The notes below the pieces were generated by a model. It made no database searches and was not told where the DNA came from. It saw nothing but the letters and a program-made list of their open reading frames with translations. A stretch of DNA of 64,000 bases from Oscillospiraceae bacterium (lineage in GTDB: Bacteria; Bacillota; Clostridia; TANB77; CAG-508), in NCBI GenBank assembly GCA_009778695.1, contig WRFS01000001.1:1-64000 (forward strand), written 5' to 3'. Numbering within the stretch: position 1 is the stretch's first letter; each line of letters opens with the position of its first letter. A program made the translations under genes and the position numbers. Of this stretch, positions 19,896 through 29,669 are shown piece by piece.

Positions 19896-19922
19896 TGTAG
19901 GGGCGACCTGTGGTTGTCTGCG
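19896..19922. repeat. GTAGGGG unit, partial
   Basis: TGTAGGGGCGACCTGTGG followed by TTGTCTGCG, an imperfect palindrome between infA and rpmJ. Confidence 0.6.
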
Positions 19923-19938
19923 AAAGGAATAGAAAAAA

Positions 19939-20052
19939 ATGAAAGTAAGAACATCAGTTAAAAAAATGTGTGAGAAATGTAAAGTAATAAAAAGAAAAGG
20001 TGTAATTAGGGTTATATGTGAAAATCCTAAACACAAACAAAGACAAGGATAA
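19939..20052 (+). CDS. rpmJ: Ribosomal protein L36
   Basis: 37 residues: [20 protein letters not shown] at the start, then [11 protein letters not shown]. It has the zinc set C11, C14, C27 and H32. The gene is short but in its standard place between infA and rpsM. AAAGGAAT upstream. Confidence 0.96.
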   Translation: MKVRTSVKKMCEKCKVIKRKGVIRVICENPKHKQRQG

Positions 20053-20123
20053 AATGGAAATCAAAAGTCAGATATAGGATGTCAGACTTATGTATAAATA
20101 GAATTTTGGAGGTGTAAAAAGTT

Positions 20124-20495
20124 ATGGCTAGAATAGCAGGTGTTGATTTACCGAAAGAAAAAAGAGTAGAAATAGGACTTACTTATGTTTATGGTATTGG
20201 AAGATCAAGTTCTAATAAAATTTTAAAGGAAGCAAAAGTTAATCCAGATACTAGAGTTAAGGATTTAACAGATGCTCAAGTAAATGAAATTAGAAAAGCT
20301 ATGGAAGACTACAAAGTAGAAGGGGACTTAAAAAGAGAAGTAGCGTTAAACATTAAAAGATTAACTGAAATAGGTTGTTATAGAGGGATAAGACATAGAA
20401 AAGGACTACCAGTTAGAGGACAAAGAACAAAAACTAATGCTCGTACAAGAAAAGGTCCAAGAAAGGTAGTAAGTAGAACAAAGAACAAAGAGTAA
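20124..20495 (+). CDS. rpsM: Ribosomal protein S13
   Basis: 30S head protein contacting P-site tRNA, 123 residues. [20 protein letters not shown] and the C-terminal [21 protein letters not shown] upstream. Confidence 0.98.
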   Translation: MARIAGVDLPKEKRVEIGLTYVYGIGRSSSNKILKEAKVNPDTRVKDLTDAQVNEIRKAMEDYKVEGDLKREVALNIKRLTEIGCYRGIRHRKGLPVRGQRTKTNARTRKGPRKVVSRTKNKE

Positions 20496-20572
20496 CAAGC
20501 AGTGAGATAAGCGAGCGTTTGAGCTCGCAAGAACGTAAGTAATATAAAATTTACGAGGAGGAGAGGTAATAT

Positions 20573-20971
20573 ATGGCTACGAAAACAGCAACAAAGAAAA
20601 CTGTTTCTAGAAAAGGTAAAAAAAATATTGCAAAAGGTAATGCACACGTGCACTCAACTTTTAACAATACAATTGTTACCATAACAGATGTTAAAGGTAA
20701 TACAATTTCATGGGCTAGTGCTGGAGGGTTAGGATTTAAAGGTTCAAGAAAAAGCACCCCATATGCAGCGGGGAATGCAGCTGAAACAGCAGCAAAAGCG
20801 GCTATGGAACATGGGCTAAAATCAGTTGATGTATTTGTAAAGGGACCAGGTTCAGGACGTGAAGCAGCAATTAGGTCATTACAAGTAACAGGTTTAGAAA
20901 TTAGTTCAATTAAAGATGTTACGCCAATACCACATAATGGTTGTAGGCCACCAAAAAGAAGGAGGGTATAA
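20573..20971 (+). CDS. rpsK: Ribosomal protein S11
   Basis: 30S platform protein, 132 residues. [15 protein letters not shown] and the C-terminal [26 protein letters not shown] precedes ATG 20573. Confidence 0.98.
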   Translation: MATKTATKKTVSRKGKKNIAKGNAHVHSTFNNTIVTITDVKGNTISWASAGGLGFKGSRKSTPYAAGNAAETAAKAAMEHGLKSVDVFVKGPGSGREAAIRSLQVTGLEISSIKDVTPIPHNGCRPPKRRRV

Positions 20972-20975
20972 AACA

Positions 20976-21602
20976 ATGTCAAGGTATAAAGATGAGCAAT
21001 GTCGTATTTGTCGTAGAGAAGGACAGAAATTGTTTTTAAAAGGGAATAGATGCTATACAGATAAATGTAGTGTAACTAGAAGAAATTATGCTCCAGGTCA
21101 ACATGGACAAAAAAAGACAAAGCTTTCAGAGTATGGAATGCAACTTAGAGAAAAACAAAAAACAAAAGCATTTTATGGAATTGGAGAAAAACAATTTAGA
21201 AAGTACTTTGAGATGGCTTCTAATAAAAAAGGTATAACTGGTGAAAACTTATTACAAATATTAGAAAGCAGATTAGATAATGTAGTTTATAAATTAGGGT
21301 TTGGTGCTTCTAGGGCTCAAGCTAGGCAATATGTAACCCATGGACATTTCCAAGTAAATGGTAAAAAAGTAGATATAGCTTCTTATTTAGTTAAATCTGG
21401 AGATGAAATTGCTGTTAGAGAAAACAGAAAAGATAATAAGGCAATAAAAGAAAATATGGAATTAATAAAAAACAGAGTTATCCCAGAGTGGTTAGAAATG
21501 GATGCTGAAAAATCAACTGGTAAAGTAATTAGATTAGCTTCAAGAGAAGATATAGATGTCCAAGTTGCAGAGCATTTAATAGTAGAACTATATTCAAAAT
21601 AA
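20976..21602 (+). CDS. rpsD: Ribosomal protein S4, zinc type
   Basis: 16S rRNA primary binder and autoregulator of the alpha operon, 208 residues. ATG 20976 chosen after GGAGGG. The N-terminal cysteine cluster (CRICRREG ... CYTDKC) marks the Zn form. The S4 RNA-binding domain is [14 protein letters not shown]. Confidence 0.98.
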   Translation: MSRYKDEQCRICRREGQKLFLKGNRCYTDKCSVTRRNYAPGQHGQKKTKLSEYGMQLREKQKTKAFYGIGEKQFRKYFEMASNKKGITGENLLQILESRLDNVVYKLGFGASRAQARQYVTHGHFQVNGKKVDIASYLVKSGDEIAVRENRKDNKAIKENMELIKNRVIPEWLEMDAEKSTGKVIRLASREDIDVQVAEHLIVELYSK

Positions 21603-21623
21603 GAGTTAAGATATAAGAATTAA

Positions 21624-21673
21624 GTAGGGGCGAATTGTCTTCGCCCAATGGCGTTCACAGAACGCTCCTACGC
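21624..21673. repeat. GTAGGGG unit, nested palindrome
   Basis: GTAGGGGCGAATTGTCTTCG then a second half with GGCGTTCACAGAACGCTCC and TAC. Outer GTAGGGGCG faces CGCTCCTAC. Between rpsD and rpoA. Confidence 0.75.
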
Positions 21674-21693
21674 AACCAAATAGGAGGGGAAAA

Positions 21694-22641
21694 ATGGTAG
21701 AGTTTGAGAAACCAAACATTGAATGCTCATTAGTAAATGAAGAAGAAAATTATGCTCAATTTGTGTGTGAGCCATTAGAAAGAGGATATGGTATTACATT
21801 AGGAAATTCATTAAGAAGAATTTTACGTTCTTCATTACCAGGCGTATCAATTACAAGTATAAAAATTGATGGAGTAGTGCATGAATTTTCAACAGTGCCA
21901 GGAGTTATTGAGGATGTTCCAGAAATAATTTTGAATTTAAAAAGTGTTAGATTTAAACTATATGATATGCAAGAAAAAGTAGTTTATATAGATTTTAAAG
22001 GTGAAGGAAAAGTAACAGCTGGAGATATTATAACAGACGAAACGATTGAAGTACTTAATCCAGAGTTATACATTGCTACTGTTTCAGAAGGAGAGAGACT
22101 TAAAATAGAAATGACAGTTGAAAGTGGCAGGGGTTACAATACCGCTGAAAAGAATAAAAAAGTAAATCAGGCATTAGGAGTATTGCCAATAGATTCAATA
22201 TTTACGCCAGTAAAGAAAGTAAATTACACAGTTGAAACTGCAAGAGTCGGTCAAATGATGGATTTTGACAAATTAACAATAGACTTATGGACCGATGGGA
22301 GCTTAGCTCCTTATGAGGCATTAAGTTTAGCAGCAAAAATAATGAGCGGTCACTTAGATTTGTTTATTGAACTTTCAGAAACAGGAAAGAATAGCTCAAT
22401 TATGGTTGAGAAAGAAGAATCTAAAAAAGAACGTGTATTAGAAATGCCAATAGAAGAATTAGAGTTATCTGTAAGGTCATATAACTGTTTGAAAAGAGCA
22501 GGAATATTCAGTGTTGAAGATTTAACAAATAAAACAGAAGCTCAAATGATGAAAGTTAGAAATTTAGGAAAAAAATCATTGGACGAGGTAGTTTTAAAAT
22601 TAAGAAACTTAGGACTTAACTTTAAAACTGAGGATGAATAA
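21694..22641 (+). CDS. rpoA: RNA polymerase alpha subunit
   Basis: 315 residues. N-terminal dimerisation domain with [21 protein letters not shown]-terminal domain with [15 protein letters not shown] and [12 protein letters not shown], which binds UP elements and activators. AGGAGGGG before ATG 21694. Confidence 0.98.
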   Translation: MVEFEKPNIECSLVNEEENYAQFVCEPLERGYGITLGNSLRRILRSSLPGVSITSIKIDGVVHEFSTVPGVIEDVPEIILNLKSVRFKLYDMQEKVVYIDFKGEGKVTAGDIITDETIEVLNPELYIATVSEGERLKIEMTVESGRGYNTAEKNKKVNQALGVLPIDSIFTPVKKVNYTVETARVGQMMDFDKLTIDLWTDGSLAPYEALSLAAKIMSGHLDLFIELSETGKNSSIMVEKEESKKERVLEMPIEELELSVRSYNCLKRAGIFSVEDLTNKTEAQMMKVRNLGKKSLDEVVLKLRNLGLNFKTEDE

Positions 22642-22643
22642 AA

Positions 22644-22732
22644 TGTCATTCTGAGTATTGCTACAGAGGGTGACTTACGAAGAATCTAGATCCTTCGTGA
22701 GTAAGTCTTAAGAAGAAATTCTCAGGATGACA
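22644..22732. repeat. TGTCATTCTGAG dispersed repeat, copy D3
   Basis: Outer ends TGTCATTCTGAG and CTCAGGATGACA pair with one wobble. Inner ACTTACGAAG pairs with CTTCGTGAGTAAGT around a bulge. Between rpoA and rplQ. Confidence 0.88.
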
Positions 22733-22756
22733 TATAAAAGGTAAGGAGTATAGAAA

Positions 22757-23281
22757 ATGGCGAAGGATAGAAAATTAGGAAGAAAGACTGATCTTAGGTT
22801 AGCAATGTTAAAATGTCAAACAACAGATTTAATTTTACATGGGAAAATCGAAACAACATTAGCTAGAGCTAAGGAAGTAAAATCAATAGCTGATAGCATA
22901 ATATCATTAGCAATAAAAGAAAAAGATAATTTTGAAGAAGTTGAAGTAAAAGTTGTTAAAGCAAAGTTAGATGATAAGGGCAAAAAAGATACAGAGAAAG
23001 CAACAAGCAAAAATGGTAAAGAATACTTCCGTGTAGTTAAAGAAGAGAAGATGGAAAAGAGACAAAAAGATATGCCTTCAAGATTACATGCTAGAAGAAA
23101 AATAATGAGAACCATTAATAAAGTATCAGATAAAGATGGAAATAACATAGACTTACCAGCAAAATTATTTGGTGAAATTGCTACAAAATATGAAGGAAGA
23201 GTTGGTGGCTATACTAGAATAGTTAGGCTTGGTTCACGTATGGGTGATGGTGCTGAAAAGGCAATATTGCAATTAATATAG
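22757..23281 (+). CDS. rplQ: Ribosomal protein L17 with insertion
   Basis: 50S exit-region protein. N-terminal KLGRKTDLRLAMLKCQTTDL and C-terminal YEGRVGGYTRIVRLGSRMGD are canonical. Between them about 45 extra residues, mostly Lys/Glu (about 60-105), lengthen the protein to 174 instead of about 120. Last gene of the alpha operon. Confidence 0.96.
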   Translation: MAKDRKLGRKTDLRLAMLKCQTTDLILHGKIETTLARAKEVKSIADSIISLAIKEKDNFEEVEVKVVKAKLDDKGKKDTEKATSKNGKEYFRVVKEEKMEKRQKDMPSRLHARRKIMRTINKVSDKDGNNIDLPAKLFGEIATKYEGRVGGYTRIVRLGSRMGDGAEKAILQLI

Positions 23282-23336
23282 CACAGTAACATAAAAAAAT
23301 TACAGTCATAATATACTTCAAGGAGTGAAGTATGTT

Positions 23337-23675
23337 ATGACTGATTTTTTTATACAAAGCCTGATATGGATATTTGCAATATACGGATTTATAGAAATCA
23401 TAAAAGTACTTATTATGAACTTAAGCAAAATAAACATGAAAAATACAGGGATATACATAATAATAGCGGTAAAAAATCAAGAAGAGAAAATAGAAGGATT
23501 TTTACGCTCATTTCTTTTTCGAGTAATGTACGGAAAAGAAGAATATAAAGATTCAATTATGCTTGTAGACTTAAATTCTACAGATAACTCAAAACAAATA
23601 CTAGAAAAATTCAAAAAAGATTATCAACTGGAGCTATTAGAATGGAAAGACTGTAAAACAAAATTGGAAGATTAA
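23337..23675 (+). CDS. Small membrane protein with GT-A-like segment
   Basis: 112 residues. One N-terminal hydrophobic helix, then YIIIAVKNQEEKIEGFLRS and MLVDLNSTDNSKQILEK, which resemble the beginning of family-2 glycosyltransferases (nucleotide-binding strand and a D-x-x-STD loop). It ends well before a catalytic domain would be complete. Similar short proteins are known in Clostridia, so it may be a real small protein rather than a fragment. ATG 23337 follows AAGGAG with a long spacer. Confidence 0.65.
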   Translation: MTDFFIQSLIWIFAIYGFIEIIKVLIMNLSKINMKNTGIYIIIAVKNQEEKIEGFLRSFLFRVMYGKEEYKDSIMLVDLNSTDNSKQILEKFKKDYQLELLEWKDCKTKLED

Positions 23676-23687
23676 CTCTTAACATAT

Positions 23688-23827
23688 AACAGTTTTCAGC
23701 AAAGTAGCCTTCTTAAGTATAGTATATCTTTTAAAAAGGTGAACGACAGCCCTTTGAGGCCCATGGAGTCTCCGGAGGCTTGGAGGAGCCTTTTTAAAAG
23801 ATATACTATACTTAAGGAGGCGGAAAT
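23688..23827. repeat. Long covarying hairpin, copy B1
   Basis: Arm 23708-23739 pairs with 23789-23820, 32 pairs with one G-U. The apical part (23740-23788) carries GAACGACAGCCCTTTGAGG and CTTGGAGGAG. Left flank AACAGTTTTCAGCAAAGTAGCC (22 bases) recurs alone at 54373. Lies between the small membrane protein and pgsA. Confidence 0.92.
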
Positions 23828-23934
23828 TTTAGGCTAAACCATTATAACTAGTAGCCCCAAATATGTTAACAGCATTAAATTATCCTTGCTATTTTTTTTT
23901 ATTTATAGTAAAATACGTTTCAAAGGAGAAAAAA

Positions 23935-24531
23935 ATGAACTTACCAAACAAACTAACAATATTTAGAATAATATTAGTTCCAGTGTTAGTAATTATACCG
24001 CTTTTTTCAATAAAAGGTGAAATTTTGGGCATACCAATTACATTTTGGCTAATGAACATTATATTCATTATAGCTTCAATTACTGACCAATTAGATGGAC
24101 ACATAGCACGTTCACGAAACCAAATAACCACATTTGGAAAATTTCTGGATCCAATTGCCGATAAAATACTGGTGATAGCGGTGCTGATAATTTTAGTTGA
24201 AATGGCAAAGCTACCAGCGTGGATACCAATAATAGTAATAATTAGAGAATTTATAGTTTCAGGTTATAGATTAGTAGCTGTAGAAAAAGATGGAGAAGTA
24301 ATAGCTGCAAGCCAGTGGGGAAAAATAAAAACAACAACACAAATGATAGCAATAATTTTAGCATTATTAGATGTAAATGCATTTGGTGCATTTATAAACC
24401 AGTCGATAATAGGCTTTGCCTGGGGCTTAAATGTTATAGCAACAACAATGATGACGATATCTGTAATTGCCACCATTTTCTCTGGCTGGGATTATGTGAA
24501 AAATGGGAAGGAATTATTCAAAACCCATTGA
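23935..24531 (+). CDS. pgsA: CDP-diacylglycerol-glycerol-3-phosphate 3-phosphatidyltransferase
   Basis: Makes phosphatidylglycerol phosphate at the membrane. 198 residues with several hydrophobic segments. The CDP-alcohol phosphotransferase signature is intact: DGHIAR, then G, D and D at the usual spacing (TFGKFLDPIADK). ATG 23935 follows AAAGGAGA; upstream in-frame codons are hydrophobic and not conserved. Confidence 0.95.
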   Translation: MNLPNKLTIFRIILVPVLVIIPLFSIKGEILGIPITFWLMNIIFIIASITDQLDGHIARSRNQITTFGKFLDPIADKILVIAVLIILVEMAKLPAWIPIIVIIREFIVSGYRLVAVEKDGEVIAASQWGKIKTTTQMIAIILALLDVNAFGAFINQSIIGFAWGLNVIATTMMTISVIATIFSGWDYVKNGKELFKTH

Positions 24532-24557
24532 CAAACACCCCCAAATTATAATAATAT
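24528..24557 (+). promoter_or_regulatory. Predicted promoter of glgP
   Basis: TTGACA (24528-24533), 18 bases, TAATAT (24552-24557), starting inside the pgsA tail. Confidence 0.55.
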
Positions 24558-24587
24558 AACATCATACCAAAGAGGAGGAAAAAAATC

Positions 24588-27158
24588 ATGCACATGTTTA
24601 ATACAATAACCGTAAACCCACAATTACCAAAGAGAATAGGGAGATTAATTGACATTTCGAACAATTTATGGTGGGGATGGAATACAGAATTTTTGCAATT
24701 ATTTAAAATGATAGATAATGAACTATGGTTAAAATCTGGTAAAAATCCAGTAAAATTCTTTAAAACAGTAGAACAACAAAAACTTGAAACTATAGCAACA
24801 AACTTTGATTTTTTAAAAAAATATGACAAAGTAGTAGCGAATTTTGATGACTATATGGAAAGCAAAAATACATGGTTTAAAAAAGAATACCCACAAAATC
24901 AAGATGACCTAATTGCCTATTTTTCAGCGGAATATGGCTTGGATGAAATTCTTCCAATATATTCAGGCGGATTAGGAATTTTATCAGGCGATCACCTTAA
25001 ATCAGCAAGCGATTTAGGATTACCGTTTGTTGCCGTTGGGTTATTGTATAAAGATGGATATTTTGACCAAAAAATTAAAGCAGATGGTTCTCAAGAATCA
25101 GATTACCAATGTATAGATTTATATAGTTTGCCGATATTACCCGTAAAAACAAAAACTGATGATGATTTAATTACCTATGTAAGATTTGGAAAAACGAAAG
25201 TGTTTTTAAAAGTATGGCAAATAAATGTTGGTAGAGTAAATTTATATTTGCTTGATTCAGATATACCTGAAAACCCAGAAGAAATAAGACCACTTACACT
25301 TAGGCTATATGGTGGCGACCAAGAAATGAGAATTAAACAAGAAATAATACTAGGTATGGCTGGAACAAATTTATTTAATAAACTTAATATAAAACCAACA
25401 ATATATCATATGAATGAAGGGCATTCTGCTTTTGTTACGTTAGAATTAATAAGAGATTTAATGGAAACAAAAAAAGTATCTTTTGAAGTGGCAAAAGCAA
25501 TTGCATCTTCTAAAACCATATTTACAACACATACACCTGTACCAGCAGGTAATGATATTTTTCCATTAGATTTAGTAGAAAAATATTTTAAAGACTTTTG
25601 GGGAAGAATACAGTTAGATAGAGAATCATTTTTTAAACTAGGAATGGAAAAAAATTCAAATGGGTTAGCAAACGGATTTAATATGGCTGTTCTTGCACTT
25701 AAAATTGCTGGAAAGAAAAATGGTGTAAGTAAACTACATGGAGAAGTTTCTAAAGAATTATTCGGAGAAATTTGGTCTAATATAATGGTAACTGAAGCAC
25801 CAATAGAATATATTACAAATGGTGTACATACTTGTTCGTGGCTTGGTCAAAACATAAAAGAACTATATAATAAATACCTTACGCCATACTGGCAAGATAA
25901 AGTTTATAAAAATGAAATATGGCAAGATATATTAAATATACCTAACGATAAGTTATGGAAAGAGCATCTAATTAGAAAAGAAAAACTTATGGAGTTGGTT
26001 AAAGTAGAGATAATTTCAAAATATAAAGAATTTGGGAAACCATATGATGAAATAAAAGAAGTTACATCTAAATTAAATCCGAATGCTTTAACAATAGGAT
26101 TTGCAAGAAGATTTGCAACATACAAAAGGGCAGCACTAATATTTAGTGATATAGAAAGAATAACTAAAATACTAAATAACCCTGAAAGACCAGTACAAAT
26201 AATATTTTCTGGCAAAGCACATCCAGCAGATAAAGAAGGACAAGATGTTTTAAAACAAATATACAACATATCTCAAATGCCACAATTTAAAGGTAAAATC
26301 TTTATAGTTGAAAATTATAATATTGCTATAGCAAGATACCTTGTAAGTGGCGTTGATATCTGGTTAAATACTCCACGAAGACCAATGGAAGCTTCAGGTA
26401 CAAGTGGACAGAAAGCTGCTGTTAATGGAGTAATAAACTTTAGTATACTAGATGGATGGTGGGCAGAAGGATACAATGGTAAAAATGGATGGGCAATAGG
26501 GACAGAACAAATATATACTTCATACGATGCACAAGACAGAGCCGATAGCGAAAGCATATACGATACATTAGAAGAAGAAATTATACCAATGTATTATAAC
26601 TTCAATAAAAATGGATTTTCAGACGAATGGGTAGAAATTATGAAACAAACAATAATGTCTAATGCTGGCAGATTTAGTACAGCAAGAATGGTTGTGGACT
26701 ATGCAGAAAAAATGTATTTGCCACTTTGTAACCTAACTAAAGAACATTATCAAAATATAGAAGAAGTTGAAAAATTTGTTGAATGGGAAGAAAAAATAAC
26801 AGCAAACTGGAACAACATACAAATTGAACAAATTAACAACGAAGAACATACCGTAGCCAATGTAGGAAACAAAATAACTGCAAAATGTAAAATTACATTG
26901 CCAAATATGATAAGCGTAGATGATGTATTAATTCAATTGTATTATGGAAAAATTTTAGAAAATGGGGTAGTATCGGAAGTAAGTACTGTAGAAATGAACT
27001 GCACTGTTTCAAACGAAAAGAATAATATATATGAATATGCAACAGAAATAGAATTAAATACAAGTGGAAACTACGGTTATACCTTTCGCGTAGTCCCTAA
27101 AACAGATATGGTACTAAGACAAGAAAATTTAAATCTAGTGAAATGGATAGTGAAATAA
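24588..27158 (+). CDS. glgP: Alpha-glucan phosphorylase
   Basis: PLP-dependent GT35 enzyme releasing glucose-1-phosphate from glycogen or maltodextrin, 856 residues. N-terminal NNLWWGWN marks the bacterial/archaeal short-type subfamily. Substrate site EYGLDEILPIYSGGLGIL and the PLP-lysine region EASGTSGQKAAVNGV are intact. A C-terminal beta-rich domain follows the catalytic part. AGAGGAGG precedes ATG 24588. Next to pyk, which consumes downstream glycolytic product. Confidence 0.95.
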   Translation: MHMFNTITVNPQLPKRIGRLIDISNNLWWGWNTEFLQLFKMIDNELWLKSGKNPVKFFKTVEQQKLETIATNFDFLKKYDKVVANFDDYMESKNTWFKKEYPQNQDDLIAYFSAEYGLDEILPIYSGGLGILSGDHLKSASDLGLPFVAVGLLYKDGYFDQKIKADGSQESDYQCIDLYSLPILPVKTKTDDDLITYVRFGKTKVFLKVWQINVGRVNLYLLDSDIPENPEEIRPLTLRLYGGDQEMRIKQEIILGMAGTNLFNKLNIKPTIYHMNEGHSAFVTLELIRDLMETKKVSFEVAKAIASSKTIFTTHTPVPAGNDIFPLDLVEKYFKDFWGRIQLDRESFFKLGMEKNSNGLANGFNMAVLALKIAGKKNGVSKLHGEVSKELFGEIWSNIMVTEAPIEYITNGVHTCSWLGQNIKELYNKYLTPYWQDKVYKNEIWQDILNIPNDKLWKEHLIRKEKLMELVKVEIISKYKEFGKPYDEIKEVTSKLNPNALTIGFARRFATYKRAALIFSDIERITKILNNPERPVQIIFSGKAHPADKEGQDVLKQIYNISQMPQFKGKIFIVENYNIAIARYLVSGVDIWLNTPRRPMEASGTSGQKAAVNGVINFSILDGWWAEGYNGKNGWAIGTEQIYTSYDAQDRADSESIYDTLEEEIIPMYYNFNKNGFSDEWVEIMKQTIMSNAGRFSTARMVVDYAEKMYLPLCNLTKEHYQNIEEVEKFVEWEEKITANWNNIQIEQINNEEHTVANVGNKITAKCKITLPNMISVDDVLIQLYYGKILENGVVSEVSTVEMNCTVSNEKNNIYEYATEIELNTSGNYGYTFRVVPKTDMVLRQENLNLVKWIVK

Positions 27159-27162
27159 AAAA

Positions 27163-27297
27163 TGTAGAGTAGCTTCCAGAGTGCAGTATATGTTATTTTA
27201 GAAAAGTCACCGACAGCCCTTTGAGGCCCATGGAGTCTTCGGAGGCTTGGAGGGATTTTTCTAAAATAACATATACTGCACTCTGGAGGCGGGGTAT
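27163..27297. repeat. Long covarying hairpin, copy B2
   Basis: Arm 27173-27205 pairs with 27257-27289, 33 pairs with one G-U. The apical part has CCGACAGCCCTTTGAGGC and CTTGGAGG as in B1, but most stem bases differ. Flanks GTAGAGTAGC and GGCGGGGTAT. Between glgP and pyk. Confidence 0.92.
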
Positions 27298-27318
27298 AGA
27301 AGGGAGAATACGATTTAT

Positions 27319-28752
27319 ATGCGTAAAACAAAAATAGTATGCACCATAGGACCAGCAAGCGAAACAAAAGAAATACTAAGAGAACTAATGAAAACAGGCA
27401 TGAACGTAGCAAGAATAAACTTTTCACATGGAAGTTATGAAGAACAAGAAGAAAGAATAAACAACATAAAAGAAGTAAGAGAAGAACTAAACCTACCAGT
27501 AGCATTACTAATGGACACAAAAGGCCCCGAAATTAGAATAGGAAAAATAGATAATAATTGCACTACTTTGGTTAATGGTCAAGAATTTACTTTAGTAAAC
27601 GAAGACATATTAGGTGATTGTGAAAAAGTTAGTATTACATATAAAGAGTTATATAAAGAAGTTGAAGTAGGTTCAAAAATCTTAATTAACGACGGTATAA
27701 TTGAATTAAAAGTAAAACAAATTATAGATCAAGATATAGTATGCCAAGTTATAAATGGTGGACAAATATCTAATAGAAAAAGCATGAATGTACCAGGAAT
27801 AAAACTACATTTGCCAAGTTTAACCGAAAATGACATCAGCGATATTAAATATTGTGTAAAAGCTGGGTTTGACTTTATTGCAGCATCATTTATAAGAAGA
27901 GCACAAGACGTATTAGACATTAGAAAAGTACTTAAAGAAGATGGCGGAGAAGGCTTAAAAATAATTTCTAAAATTGAGAATAGAGAAGGAATAGATAATT
28001 TTGATGAAATATTAGAAGTATCGGATGGAATAATGATTGCTAGAGGCGACCTAGGAGTAGAAATTCCAATGTATGAAGTGCCAATATTGCAGAAAAAATT
28101 TATACATAAATGCAACATGGCTGGAAAACCAGTTATAACAGCAACACAAATGCTAGAAAGCATGGTTAATAACGGAAGACCAACTAGGGCAGAGGTTAGT
28201 GACGTTGCCAATGCAATTTTTGATATGACAAGTGCAGTAATGTTATCAGCTGAATCTGCAACTGGAAAATATCCTGTTGAATGTTTAAGAACTATGGCTC
28301 AAATTGCAGGACAAACAGAAGAATGTATAAACTACTGGAACATGTTTATTGAAAGAACATACAAGATTCGAAAAGAAGACTATGAAAATAATATTGCTCG
28401 TTCAATATGCTTAACTGCAATGACAAGCGATGCAAAAGCAATATTTGCATATACACACACTGGAAACAGTTGTAAAAAGCTATCAGGCTTTTTGCCGGGA
28501 TGCCCAATTTATGCTGTAGTAGAAAATCCGCAAACGCACAGACAACTAGGACTTTCTTGGGGTGTATATCCAAAATTATATGGAGAACACAAAAGCATTG
28601 ACCAATTAGTTTTGGACAGTATTACAGATTTGAAGAACAAGAATAAAGTGAAAAAAGGCGATATAATTGTTATTTCAGGTGGAAGTGAAATTCTTCATGC
28701 GGATGGTACATTTGAAGTTAACAAGACTATTGGCGGAATTTTGAAGGTTTAG
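27319..28752 (+). CDS. pyk: Pyruvate kinase
   Basis: Phosphoenolpyruvate + ADP to pyruvate + ATP. 477 residues, the form without the extra C-terminal PEP-utiliser domain. Conserved RKTKIVCTIGPAS, MDTKGPEIR, SKIENREGIDN, IARGDLGVEIP and VMLSAESATGKYPVE. Start ATG 27319. HAD gene follows after 15 bases. Confidence 0.97.
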   Translation: MRKTKIVCTIGPASETKEILRELMKTGMNVARINFSHGSYEEQEERINNIKEVREELNLPVALLMDTKGPEIRIGKIDNNCTTLVNGQEFTLVNEDILGDCEKVSITYKELYKEVEVGSKILINDGIIELKVKQIIDQDIVCQVINGGQISNRKSMNVPGIKLHLPSLTENDISDIKYCVKAGFDFIAASFIRRAQDVLDIRKVLKEDGGEGLKIISKIENREGIDNFDEILEVSDGIMIARGDLGVEIPMYEVPILQKKFIHKCNMAGKPVITATQMLESMVNNGRPTRAEVSDVANAIFDMTSAVMLSAESATGKYPVECLRTMAQIAGQTEECINYWNMFIERTYKIRKEDYENNIARSICLTAMTSDAKAIFAYTHTGNSCKKLSGFLPGCPIYAVVENPQTHRQLGLSWGVYPKLYGEHKSIDQLVLDSITDLKNKNKVKKGDIIVISGGSEILHADGTFEVNKTIGGILKV

Positions 28753-28767
28753 GAGGAGGCATATCTC

Positions 28768-29646
28768 ATGTACAAGCTAATTGCAATAGACCTAGATGGA
28801 ACACTACTTAATTCGTATGGAGAAATTTCAGAAAAAAACAAAAACGCCATACGAGAAGCCATGAACATGGGAACAGAAGTAGTATTAGCCTCTGGAAGAA
28901 TAATTGGATCAATACTAAACCTTTCCCAAGAAATAGGAAACATGAATTATCTAATAGCAGGAAATGGATCAAATATATACGATATAAAAAACGAAGAGCT
29001 TATATATAACAAATACATGGATAAAGAAAAAGCTTTAAAACTAGCAAAAATATGCCAAGAAAACAGCATGTTTTATTCAGTGTATACAGAAAGCGGGATA
29101 ATAACAAAATCGCTAAACCATAATGTTTTATTTTACCATAATGAAAACGTAAACAAAACAGAAGAAAAAAAAATAAACATAAACGTTACAGAGGATGTAT
29201 TAAAATATATAGAAAAATCCAACTTAGCAAACTTCCCTAAAATTGTTGTTTGCGATCATGATAAGGAAATATTTCAAAGTATAATAAAAAAGCTTAACCA
29301 AGTTAAACATGTGGATGTGCTAGATGTAGGGCATATGTCGAGAAAATTCATAGAAAACGGCACAGAAATAGTCCCAATTGAATACTATTACACAGAAATA
29401 ACAAATGAAAATGTAAATAAATGGAATGCATTAGAATTTTTGATGGAAAAGCTAAATATTAAAGCAGAAGAAGTAATGGTAATAGGCGATAATGTAAACG
29501 ATATAAAAATGGTAGAAAATGCAGGATTAGGCGTAATCATGGGAAATGCAGCACCATACATAAAAGAAACGGCCAATGTTGTAGTTTCAGACAACAATTC
29601 AGATGGAGTAGCAGAAGCAATAGAAGGATATGCATTAGAAACCTAA
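28768..29646 (+). CDS. Cof-type HAD-IIB phosphatase
   Basis: 292 residues. HAD motif I IDLDGTLL (Asp nucleophile), motif II VLASGR and motif IV GDNVNDIKMVENAG. The C2-type cap lies between. Members remove phosphate from sugar phosphates or flavin/PLP compounds; the substrate is not predictable. AGGAGG upstream, likely co-transcribed with pyk. Confidence 0.9.
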   Translation: MYKLIAIDLDGTLLNSYGEISEKNKNAIREAMNMGTEVVLASGRIIGSILNLSQEIGNMNYLIAGNGSNIYDIKNEELIYNKYMDKEKALKLAKICQENSMFYSVYTESGIITKSLNHNVLFYHNENVNKTEEKKININVTEDVLKYIEKSNLANFPKIVVCDHDKEIFQSIIKKLNQVKHVDVLDVGHMSRKFIENGTEIVPIEYYYTEITNENVNKWNALEFLMEKLNIKAEEVMVIGDNVNDIKMVENAGLGVIMGNAAPYIKETANVVVSDNNSDGVAEAIEGYALET

Positions 29647-29669
29647 TAAAAACGGAAGGATATAAAATA

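Noticed and set aside
23337-23675. Truncated glycosyltransferase pseudogene
   Set aside because: It has its own SD and a complete small frame, and similar short proteins are common in Clostridia; kept as a small protein gene with reduced confidence.
23863-23934. Longer N-terminus for pgsA
   Set aside because: The extra codons lack a ribosome binding site, and ATG 23935 has AAAGGAGA and matches the family start.
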